Assembly: GCA_934663655.1 (NCBI GenBank)
Contig: CAKUKT010000090.1
Location: 1-8,947 of the forward strand
Source of the DNA: an uncultured Victivallaceae bacterium
GTDB lineage: Bacteria; Verrucomicrobiota; Lentisphaeria; Victivallales; Victivallaceae
Direction of reading: 5' to 3'
DNA length: 8,947 nucleotides
This document shows, piece by piece, positions 1 through 6,124 of this stretch (position 1 is its first letter; each line of letters starts with the position of its first letter). Made by a program: the position numbers and the translations under genes. Below the pieces are notes generated by a model, which saw only the letters and a list, made by a program, of their open reading frames with translations, did not search any database and had not been told where the DNA came from.

Positions 1-181
1 GGGTTCTCAACCCTGCCGGGGGTTCGGGGCGAGGAGCCCCGACCGGGGCTTGGGGTGGGAACCCCAAGCGGGTTTCAGGGCAGCAGCCCTGACCGGGGTT
101 CGGGGCGAGGAGCCCCGACCGGGGTTAGGGGTGGAACCCCAATCAGGCATCAGTGCGGCAGCCCTGATCGGTGGTCGGGGC
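1..181. repeat. GC-rich array of short hairpins with 75-76 bp higher-order period
   Basis: The stretch is a run of short inverted repeats: 24-42 (TCGGGGC, 5-nt loop, GCCCCGA), 49-68 (CTTGGGGT, 4-nt loop, ACCCCAAG), 75-92 (TCAGGGC, 4-nt loop, GCCCTGA), 100-118 (same as the first), 125-142 (like the second, with a bulged A) and 150-167 (like the third, with one mismatch). TCGGGGC recurs at 175-181 without its closing arm. The three-hairpin set therefore repeats with starts at 24, 100 and 175. The joint GACCGGGG recurs between hairpins (41-48, 91-98, 117-124). A smaller hairpin, GGGTT-CTC-AACCC, opens the window at 1-13, so the array probably continues to the left. It lies just 3' of the minus-strand hydrolase gene (stop at 192). 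No T-run follows, so it is not a canonical terminator. It resembles REP-type extragenic palindromes, but the function is unknown. Open frames across it are translations of the repeat. Confidence 0.85.
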
Positions 182-191
182 TGGTTGCGGG

Positions 192-2342
192 TTATTTTTC
201 GGGAAAAGTAACCGTCATTACCAAGTCGGAGATCAGAGCATCGCAATTCAGCGACAGGTTCCGCCAGGTACTATCGGACTTCCCATTACCAAGCCACGCG
301 CCGAAGAGCAGGCTGGCGGTATGACCATCCGCCGGAATGGAGAAACGATGATGCACGAGTTGTGCCTCGGGATTGTCGGCCTTGAATTTGAGTGGCACAT
401 CCGCCATCAGCGTCTGTTCATCTGCCTTGAGAGTCAGTTTGCCGTGATCAAAAGAAACCACATAGTTGTGAAAATTATCCTTGGTATTGAATTTTACCAT
501 ATTGCCGCTGAAACGCAATCTGATATGGTCAGGGAAGAAATCCACTGCTTCGACATTGGTTCCATCCGCCAGTCGCAACGTTGCCGCCCCCTGTGGATCT
601 TCGGAATTTACTTTAAGTTCAAATTCCACCGAGATGGGTGCGCCGTTAATTCCGGCCAGCTGGTAAAAAAGCGATGCACTTGCTCCGCATTGGTCGATAA
701 AGCGATAACCGTTATCGAGTACTTTATTTGGTTGAGTGCTCTGTATGGGATAGATATTCCACCAGGGGCGTTTAGTCCAGAGAACCAGTTGTTCTGGTTT
801 TTTGTCCAGCAGCAGGATACGTCCGGAACGGCTCCCCAAAGTGGCGGTGGTGTCGAGTTCCACTTCGTTGACACCTGTTTTCACGATTTCGGGATCAACC
901 GCGTAGTGAGCGATTTCGTTCTTGACGTCGAGGAGTGTAAGCTGATGTCCGTTGAGTCGGACAACGATTTTGTCGGCAGTACCGCCGTGGAACTTCAGAT
1001 AGAGGTCGAGTTTCGGCATTTCTTCACTCCGGAAGCGTGAAAAGTCATCTCCAACCTGCAAAATATAGGTACGTTTTTCCGCGCCGAACATCTTACGGGA
1101 GATTGTCAACTCCGGCAATTTGTTGAATTGTTTGTAGGCGTCGGGCATTGTTCCCCAATCGTTCTCGTGCTGGCTGGCGATAAAATACCTTTTATTGCGG
1201 GTACGGAGAGCTTCGAGATTGTCGGCAGCGGCCATCAATTCCGGTCGCCATCCCGGATAGAGAGTGTTGAAATAGTAAATACCATCCGCCCCGGCCTCGA
1301 ATGCGACCATAGATTCCGCGGCACAGCGCTCGGCATTGTTGCGTCCAAAAATCGGATCGGCATGAATATCATTGGCGCAGTTCACGACTCCGTAATATTT
1401 GATGCCGTATTTCTTGCACAGTGCCGAGATTTCGCGGGCGGGGACGAAGTAGCCCCGGTCGCCGCCTGCCAAGTAGAGATCAAAAAGTTTTTCCTTCATC
1501 CACTGCACGACATCAAGGCCGACGAGGCGACACACTTCCGGGGAGTCCGGGAGATGAAAAGCGAGCAGAATCGGCTGCCGTCGTGCACGTCCGATACGTT
1601 CGGCATTGGCACGGATCTGCCGGATCATATCGGTCATCATCGCGCATTCCTGCGGAGTTGCAGGTCGATTTTCGTATAGCGAACCTTTGAAAAAACCACA
1701 AATCCGGTAAAAATCCAGATCGATACCGTCAACCGGGTAATTCTCCATCATTTCGGTAACGATGGCGACGAATTTATCGCGAATTTCCTGATGAGTGAAA
1801 TCGTAACCGGACCATTCTCCCCGAGGCGGACGATCATTGAAAGTACCGAAAAGATATTCCGGATGCGCCTTTTTGTAGGCATTCGGGAAGGCGTTGGGAT
1901 TGTAAGCGTCGTGAATATCATTGAGGCGCATACCGCCGAAAAACTCCAGTTGATTTTCTTCGGCAAAACGTTTGGCATAGAGCATCGGATCGTTTTCGAT
2001 CTGGTCGGGGAGCTGACCGGCTCCGGCCTGGTTAGGGTAGCTCATCAACCAGCCGACAGCGCCGGCAGTGTAGCTGACAGCGGTAAATTTTGTTCCCTTG
2101 ATCATGTCGAGCATACGTCGGGTGAAAACTTCGTAGGGAATGTTTTTCACGCCCCGTTCTTCCCACAAGCTTTGAGCAAAAGCATCAACTCCGTCATCGT
2201 TAATAATCAGCGGACGGGGACGGGCGAGCTTCTCGGCTTTCAACAGTTCCCACTGAGTATCGGAAAGTTCCGAGGCAGCCGGTGCCACCGCCATCGCGCC
2301 AGCAGTCACAATCATAATCACAATTTTGCGAAATCGACTCAT
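192..2342 (-). CDS. Secreted TIM-barrel glycoside hydrolase-like protein (family-10-like), 716 aa
   Basis: This is a probable exported carbohydrate-active enzyme. Residues 1-23 look like a Sec signal peptide: basic SRFRK, a hydrophobic stretch, then APAAS. From about residue 43 (RPLIINDDG) to about 385 the protein reads like a (beta/alpha)8 barrel of the uncharacterised glycosyl-hydrolase-like group common in Planctomycetota and Lentisphaerota. Landmarks are VDGIDLDFYR at 204-213 and a late barrel strand, GADGIYYFNT, at 351-360. Residues from about 410 to 716 are rich in beta-strand patterns and probably form carbohydrate-binding or sandwich domains. The DGIDLDF stretch resembles the GH18 DxxDxDxE signature but has Tyr where the catalytic Glu would sit, so chitinase activity is not supported. 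The ATG at 2342 follows an AGGAGG (2351-2356) at 8-nt spacing. The gene starts 17 bp after the pseudopilin stop, so the two are probably co-transcribed. Family placement is by eye and the substrate is unknown. Confidence 0.8.
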   Translation of the reverse strand: MSRFRKIVIMIVTAGAMAVAPAASELSDTQWELLKAEKLARPRPLIINDDGVDAFAQSLWEERGVKNIPYEVFTRRMLDMIKGTKFTAVSYTAGAVGWLMSYPNQAGAGQLPDQIENDPMLYAKRFAEENQLEFFGGMRLNDIHDAYNPNAFPNAYKKAHPEYLFGTFNDRPPRGEWSGYDFTHQEIRDKFVAIVTEMMENYPVDGIDLDFYRICGFFKGSLYENRPATPQECAMMTDMIRQIRANAERIGRARRQPILLAFHLPDSPEVCRLVGLDVVQWMKEKLFDLYLAGGDRGYFVPAREISALCKKYGIKYYGVVNCANDIHADPIFGRNNAERCAAESMVAFEAGADGIYYFNTLYPGWRPELMAAADNLEALRTRNKRYFIASQHENDWGTMPDAYKQFNKLPELTISRKMFGAEKRTYILQVGDDFSRFRSEEMPKLDLYLKFHGGTADKIVVRLNGHQLTLLDVKNEIAHYAVDPEIVKTGVNEVELDTTATLGSRSGRILLLDKKPEQLVLWTKRPWWNIYPIQSTQPNKVLDNGYRFIDQCGASASLFYQLAGINGAPISVEFELKVNSEDPQGAATLRLADGTNVEAVDFFPDHIRLRFSGNMVKFNTKDNFHNYVVSFDHGKLTLKADEQTLMADVPLKFKADNPEAQLVHHRFSIPADGHTASLLFGAWLGNGKSDSTWRNLSLNCDALISDLVMTVTFPEK

Positions 2343-2359
2343 TCTGAAAACCTCCTCAC

Positions 2360-3124
2360 TTATAACGCGATATTGACGTCATCATTGTTGAAATAACGGA
2401 AAGGATTACTGGTGAATGTGAAATAGCCGGAGTCGATCAAACTGCTCCGCAGCTCCGCCGGCAACTGGACCGCGACATGACCATCAGCCATGGCGCTGTT
2501 GATACGACCGCTGTGACGCGCCGAGGGTGGATTTACGCCGCTGGTTAGCGCAACATAGTAGTATTCCTGATTGATCGTCCCCTCTTTATAAAGGGAATCC
2601 ATAATCATCGGCACCAGACTTGCCTGACGAATCAGTTTATGAGACAAACCACGAAGATTAAGATTCAAGGTGTAAAACAACTTCTGTCCCGCCGGGGTCA
2701 GACAATCCGCCGAATATTGGGTATATGACCAGCTGCCGTAGGATTGACTGAAGAAACTCGGATCAAGCACCATAGTTCCCCCCATCTTGGGACAACGGGC
2801 GACGGCGGAAAATTCGGGCAGATATTTGTTGTAATAGAGAATACCATTCCAGCCGCCGAGATATTTATCAATCCCGGTAGCCGCGCACGGGGTGCCGTTC
2901 CAGTGGTAGCTGGGGATAAAACCGTGATTGTCATCGGCATAAGTGAGCATTGCAAGTCCACTTTGCTTCAGGTTGGCGACGCAGTTGCTCGCTTTTGCCG
3001 CTTCCCTGGCCTTGCTTAACACCGGCATCAGCATTGCCGCCAGAATGGCAATGATCGCGATTACAACGAGAAGTTCAATAAGCGTGAACTGGGAATGAAA
3101 TTTTTTCATTGATTTCCGTTGCAT
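2360..3124 (-). CDS. Pseudopilin-like protein with prepilin N-terminus and H-X9-DG motif, 254 aa
   Basis: This is a type II secretion/type IV pilin-like protein with a prepilin-type processing segment. Residues 13-17 are FTLIE, with the conserved Glu at mature position 5, followed by a hydrophobic helix to about residue 35. The body is globular, and the C-terminal part has H204...D214-G215 ([13 protein letters not shown]), the H-X9-DG signature of the large pseudopilin family expanded in Planctomycetota and Lentisphaerota. The residue before the mature Phe is Gln, not the usual Gly. The frame stays open upstream to 3211, but I chose the ATG at 3124 because AGGGAG (3134-3139) sits 9 nt before it. 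That start gives the short basic leader [16 protein letters not shown] at 3109 is an alternative with a poor ribosome site. The protein is probably membrane-anchored and partnered with the secreted hydrolase encoded 17 bp downstream. Its exact role (surface display, export or glycan binding) is not shown by the sequence. Confidence 0.88.
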   Translation of the reverse strand: MQRKSMKKFHSQFTLIELLVVIAIIAILAAMLMPVLSKAREAAKASNCVANLKQSGLAMLTYADDNHGFIPSYHWNGTPCAATGIDKYLGGWNGILYYNKYLPEFSAVARCPKMGGTMVLDPSFFSQSYGSWSYTQYSADCLTPAGQKLFYTLNLNLRGLSHKLIRQASLVPMIMDSLYKEGTINQEYYYVALTSGVNPPSARHSGRINSAMADGHVAVQLPAELRSSLIDSGYFTFTSNPFRYFNNDDVNIAL

Positions 3125-3133
3125 GAGTTTAAT

Positions 3134-3139
3134 CTCCCT
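3134..3139 (-). promoter_or_regulatory. Ribosome binding site deciding the pseudopilin start
   Basis: The minus strand reads AGGGAG here, 9 nt upstream of the ATG at 3124. The longer frame beginning at 3211 would read through this site, the proposed -10 box and the inverted repeat, so the internal start is preferred. Confidence 0.65.
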
Positions 3140-3157
3140 GATTAAGTTGTGGATTCC

Positions 3158-3186
3158 ATAGCAAAGCATAACATCAGTTGCATCAA
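3158..3186 (-). promoter_or_regulatory. Probable promoter of the pseudopilin-hydrolase unit
   Basis: On the minus strand TTGATG (3186-3181) and TGCTAT (3163-3158) are separated by 17 nt, giving a start near 3151 and a leader of about 27 nt before the ATG at 3124. The -35 box is fair (TTGA matches) and the -10 box is weak. Its position directly beside the inverted repeat at 3186-3204 adds some support. Confidence 0.4.
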
Positions 3187-3204
3187 GTTTCAGGAGTTGA
3201 AACT
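3186..3204. promoter_or_regulatory. 19-bp inverted repeat abutting the -35 box, possible operator
   Basis: AGTTTCA and TGAAACT form a perfect 7-bp inverted repeat around a 5-bp centre. An overlapping shorter palindrome, GGAGTT-GA-AACTCC, lies at 3193-3206. The site touches the upstream edge of the proposed -35 box of the pseudopilin unit, a position typical of a regulator binding site. It does not resemble the ATTTTGC repeats of the other two promoters, so any regulator would be a different one. Confidence 0.4.
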
Positions 3205-3253
3205 CCGTCATCTCGGTATTTTATCGTTTTGTTTTTCAGCTTATGGAGACATA

Positions 3254-3544
3254 TTATGCGATCAACGTTACGCGGGCAAAGACAATCAAATCACTTTTCG
3301 AGGCAACCCAAACACTAAATTCCGACAATCGAAACGACTGGTCTATAACTTCCTCAACATCGATCTCTCCTGCGTTGTGAATTTTGACACGAACTGACTT
3401 TACCGTCCGAGCGCTTTCCGTAATCGTCAAAGCAGATCCATCCGGGCACACTTGCTCTTAACAGAACTCAAGCGCGAACCCGCCGTTGCGTTCCAATTCT
3501 CTGCGCGTCACCCACATTTTTATATTGGATGAACTCCAGACCAT
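3254..3544 (-). pseudogene. Unrecognised, stop-interrupted ORF remnant
   Basis: One minus-strand frame reads from ATG at 3544 through 28 codons to a TAA at 3460-3458. It then continues in the same frame for about 67 further codons to a TAA at 3254, ending ...VFARVTLIA. The second part (for example TESARTVKSVRVKIHNAGE) uses coding-like codons with many G/A first positions and has no good ribosome site of its own; the only start there is a GTG at 3451. A GGTGA lies 8 nt before the ATG at 3544. I do not recognise a family. It may be the 3' remnant of a gene lost next to GH13, a gene broken by a nonsense mutation, or a chance frame. It lies just 3' of the GH13 stop, in a slightly more AT-rich gap. 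Confidence 0.3.
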
Positions 3545-3552
3545 AAGCTGAT

Positions 3553-5184
3553 TCACCGCAACTGCCAGATTGCCGTTGACACTCCGCCGAGTTTCAATCG
3601 GCAGCCGCCGGAAACCTGTTGCAAAGTCGCGCTGCCGTGACGCAACACCTCCACAGTTTCTCCGATCAGGGCGAGTTCAAGCTCCTGATCCTCCAATCCG
3701 GGATTGAGAGCAATGACAAAACGTTCGTTGCCGTGACTGCGTTCGTAGACGAACGGCGCTGAACTGTATTCCGAACAGAGAACACGGAAATTTCCCTCGC
3801 CTCCGAGGGCCGGATGTTCACGGTGCAGTGTGATCAGGCGCCGGGTGAAGTTGAGCAGCGATTCGGGTTGTGCCTCCTGGTCGGAGACACAGGGGCGTCC
3901 GGGCTCCGGATCGATCGGCAGATAGAGCTGCTCTGCCGTCGCGGCGGAGAATCCGGCATTCGGCGAATGATCCCACTGCATCGGAGTACGCGAACCACTG
4001 CGCTCGTAAGAACCTTCGACATGTGGCCAGTGTTCAAGATAACGCATTCCGAGCTCATCCCCGTAGTAAAGAAACGGAACCCCCGGCAGCGTAAAGATAC
4101 AGGAGTAAAGCACCTTGAGATCTTCAATGCTCCGACGCCCGGAGATTCGATAGAGGTCGTGATTACCGGTAATCGGTGCACAGTACCCCCGGCCATCAAC
4201 GGAACGGAGAATCCGCTTCAACTCCTCCGTAAAACACCGGCTGTTTCCGGAACTCTTTCGGCAGAAAAAGCAGCGTTCAAGTTCCGGCTTGAAAGAGTTG
4301 TCTTTTGGCTCCAACATAATCCGCCGGAACATCGACGCAGCTGGAGAATCCCCATCATTATCCCAAGCAAGAAGAAAGTCCAGGTCGAAACCGGCCGCAA
4401 TCGCTTCAGCAGGGTTGCCCCACTCCGAAGCCAGTACCGCTTCCGGGAACTCCCGGTCGAGCCATTCCCGGTAATAATTCCACAGTTCCCGCAATCCTTC
4501 GGCCCGATGGGCACGCCCGCGCACCAGGCTTTCCGCCATATCCACTCGGAACCCGTCACAGCCGAGTTTCAGATAAAATTCCATCACTTGCCGGATAAAT
4601 TCGCGGTTGCGCAATACCGCTGGAGCATCAGTCGGTTGCTGCCAGTAAAACCCTTCGTCAAAATCGGTGAATCCGAAGTTGAGCGCCGGTTGACAGTAGA
4701 AGAAGTTGGCCAGATAATACCCATTGCGGTTGCCATATCCGGAAATGAAATTGTAACCATGGGTACGGGCGTGACATCCGGTAGTCCATATATACGGATC
4801 ACATTCCGGATCGAGTTCTCCCGCCGCCGACTTTTTGAACATTTCACACTCAATGGAGGTGTGCCCCGGTACCAGATCGAGCAGAACCCGCAGGTTTCTC
4901 CGGTGAGCCTCAGCAAAGAGCCGCTGCAAATCCTCAAGCGTTCCATAACGGGGGGCAATCCGGAAGTAGTCGCGCACATCGTAACCGGCATCCTGAAACG
5001 GCGAATCAAAACATGGATTGATCCACAACGCCGTTACCCCCAGACTCGCAACGTAGTCGAGCTTTGCGACTATCCCCGGCAGATCGCCAATACCATCGGC
5101 ATTGGAATCAAAAAAACTCTGAGGATAAATCTGATAAAAGACCGCATTTTTCAGCCAGTCAGGCGGACGATGATTTTCTGACAT
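3553..5184 (-). CDS. GH13 alpha-glucosidase-type enzyme, cytoplasmic, 543 aa
   Basis: This is a family GH13 hydrolase or transglucosylase acting on alpha-glucosides inside the cell (no signal peptide). Counting from ATG 5184, NAVFYQIYPQSF lies at 13-24 and DAGYDVRDY at 65-73. Region I is DLVPGH at 103-108, with Gly in place of the usual Asn. QPALN is at 165-169. GFRVD at 211-215 carries the nucleophile Asp215, SEW at 253-255 carries the acid/base Glu254, and NHD at 341-343 carries the stabilising Asp343. RTPMQWD at 399-405 is typical of the oligo-1,6-glucosidase, trehalose-6-phosphate hydrolase and trehalose synthase group. Length fits that group; substrate cannot be fixed. The frame is open to an ATG at 5217, but the predicted transcription start near 5223 leaves only about 6 nt of leader. 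ATG 5184 or 5193 is therefore more likely, although neither has a clear Shine-Dalgarno. A strong promoter and an operator shared with the reductase operon lie upstream. Confidence 0.9.
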   Translation of the reverse strand: MSENHRPPDWLKNAVFYQIYPQSFFDSNADGIGDLPGIVAKLDYVASLGVTALWINPCFDSPFQDAGYDVRDYFRIAPRYGTLEDLQRLFAEAHRRNLRVLLDLVPGHTSIECEMFKKSAAGELDPECDPYIWTTGCHARTHGYNFISGYGNRNGYYLANFFYCQPALNFGFTDFDEGFYWQQPTDAPAVLRNREFIRQVMEFYLKLGCDGFRVDMAESLVRGRAHRAEGLRELWNYYREWLDREFPEAVLASEWGNPAEAIAAGFDLDFLLAWDNDGDSPAASMFRRIMLEPKDNSFKPELERCFFCRKSSGNSRCFTEELKRILRSVDGRGYCAPITGNHDLYRISGRRSIEDLKVLYSCIFTLPGVPFLYYGDELGMRYLEHWPHVEGSYERSGSRTPMQWDHSPNAGFSAATAEQLYLPIDPEPGRPCVSDQEAQPESLLNFTRRLITLHREHPALGGEGNFRVLCSEYSSAPFVYERSHGNERFVIALNPGLEDQELELALIGETVEVLRHGSATLQQVSGGCRLKLGGVSTAIWQLR

Positions 5185-5229
5185 ATCCGGCATCTTTTCT
5201 GTAATTATGTTCAGCATTACACAGTTATA

Positions 5230-5258
5230 ATTATAGTAAAAAAAAGTAAGTTTTACAA
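5230..5258 (-). promoter_or_regulatory. Sigma70-type promoter of the GH13 gene
   Basis: On the minus strand TTGTAA (5258-5253) and a perfect TATAAT (5235-5230) are separated by 17 nt, a T-rich spacer containing a T8 run. The predicted start is near 5223. It lies in the 64-bp gap between the isomerase stop (5282) and the GH13 frame. The operator pair begins 11 bp upstream of the -35 box. Confidence 0.75.
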
Positions 5259-5269
5259 CGCCCGTTATG

Positions 5270-5310
5270 GGTAATATTTTGCTATTTACGGTTGTTTTTT
5301 GCGCCGGTCT
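5270..5310 (-). promoter_or_regulatory. AraC-type direct-repeat operator upstream of the GH13 promoter
   Basis: Two half-sites are given here on the plus strand. The proximal one (5270-5290) reads GGTAAT-ATTTTGC-TATTT. The distal one (from 5290) reads GGTTGT-TTTTTGC-GCC. Their cores start at 5276 and 5296, exactly 20 bp apart. The proximal half-site matches each half-site upstream of the reductase operon at 15 of 21 positions. Both orientation and distance to the -35 box (11 bp) are identical to that promoter. The operator overlaps the last codons of the isomerase gene; its TAG stop (5284-5282) lies inside the proximal half-site. Confidence 0.65.
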
Positions 5311-6118
5311 TTTTCAGGTTGTTGTTCAGCCATGCGATTCCGGCGGCGACGCCTTCTGCGGCCGGGGGATTGCTTCCTTCAAATTCCACATCTATCCAGC
5401 CGTCATAACCGCACTCCTGCAAAGTTTGCAGAGCCGGATAGAGCTCAACATTTCCCTCGCCGAGCACCGCCGGCCGATAAAATCGACCATCCCGCCCCCG
5501 GAAGCTGCCCGGTATCGCCGTCTCACTGATGACATAATCCTTGAAATGGACAAATTCGATTCCGCCGTCCAGTCGCGCCACCGCCAGCGACGAAGCCTCT
5601 CCTCCAGTTGCAGCATTACCGACATCCAGTGTGAAACGGAGTCCGGGAATCGCACGCTGCGCCGACAATAGATCCTCCGCAGTAACGAAGGGGCTGTTCC
5701 GCCCCTGAAAGTTCTCAATTGTCAGTACCACACGATATTCCATCGCCAACCGGGAGAGTTCCGGCAGCACCGCCTCAAGCCAGCACCGCCGCCCAGCCTC
5801 CGGGGTGTCGGTGCCCGACGGTGCCATCGGCACCACCATCACCCTCGGCGCCCCCAGTTCAACCGCCGCCGCGAAATTATCCCGGGCCTCGCGCCGCCAA
5901 TCTCCTCCACTGGCCAGATGTACCAGGGAAAAGGTAAAACAACTCACCTCCAATCCGACCTCCAAACTGCGACAACGCAGTTCTGCCGGCGGTAGGCCGT
6001 AGGTGGAGACCCAGTTAATTCCCTCTGCTCCGGCAGCAGCGATAATGGCGGGATATTCCGCCACGGGATACCGCCCCGGCTGCTGATCGAGAGAATAGGT
6101 CATAATCGACCAGCGCAT
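5282..6118 (-). CDS. Sugar phosphate isomerase/epimerase-like TIM-barrel protein, 278 aa
   Basis: This belongs to the xylose-isomerase-like / AP-endonuclease-2 superfamily of metal-dependent TIM barrels, which isomerise or epimerise sugars, keto-acids or cyclitols. It starts MRWSIMTYSL, a usual first strand. Probable metal ligands are at the expected strand ends: Glu135 (TIENF), Asp165 (TLDVGN), His191 (FVHFKD) and Glu245 or Glu247 (DVEFEG). GEGN at 221-224 precedes the C-terminal helix region, as in hydroxypyruvate-isomerase and inosose-dehydratase relatives. Length is typical and there is no signal peptide, so it is cytoplasmic. The start is 6 bp after the aminotransferase stop, with AAAGG inside the end of that gene, indicating translational coupling. 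The basic tail LKKTGAKNNRK is encoded by DNA that also forms the GH13 operator. The specific reaction is unknown. Confidence 0.88.
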   Translation of the reverse strand: MRWSIMTYSLDQQPGRYPVAEYPAIIAAAGAEGINWVSTYGLPPAELRCRSLEVGLEVSCFTFSLVHLASGGDWRREARDNFAAAVELGAPRVMVVPMAPSGTDTPEAGRRCWLEAVLPELSRLAMEYRVVLTIENFQGRNSPFVTAEDLLSAQRAIPGLRFTLDVGNAATGGEASSLAVARLDGGIEFVHFKDYVISETAIPGSFRGRDGRFYRPAVLGEGNVELYPALQTLQECGYDGWIDVEFEGSNPPAAEGVAAGIAWLNNNLKKTGAKNNRK

Positions 6119-6124
6119 ATTATT

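Noticed and set aside
1..181. CRISPR array
   Set aside because: The period is 75-76 bp, the repeated units are themselves palindromic throughout, and there are no unique spacers.
192..230. Rho-independent terminator directly after the secreted hydrolase
   Set aside because: GC hairpins lie further 3' but none is followed by a T-run on the minus strand.
1..246. Open frames across the GC-rich repeats (Pro/Arg/Gly/Ala-rich peptides on both strands)
   Set aside because: They are translations of the hairpin repeats, with no ribosome site and repetitive low-complexity composition.
171..1040. Plus-strand 289-aa frame
   Set aside because: It lies antisense to the secreted hydrolase gene, which has a signal peptide, family-like motifs and a strong ribosome site.
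3149..3397. Plus-strand 82-aa frame in the gap
   Set aside because: It overlaps the promoter and start of the pseudopilin unit, has no ribosome site and does not look protein-like.
3814..5181. Plus-strand 455-aa frame
   Set aside because: It is the antisense shadow of the GH13 gene. The minus frame contains all catalytic motifs; the plus frame shows none.
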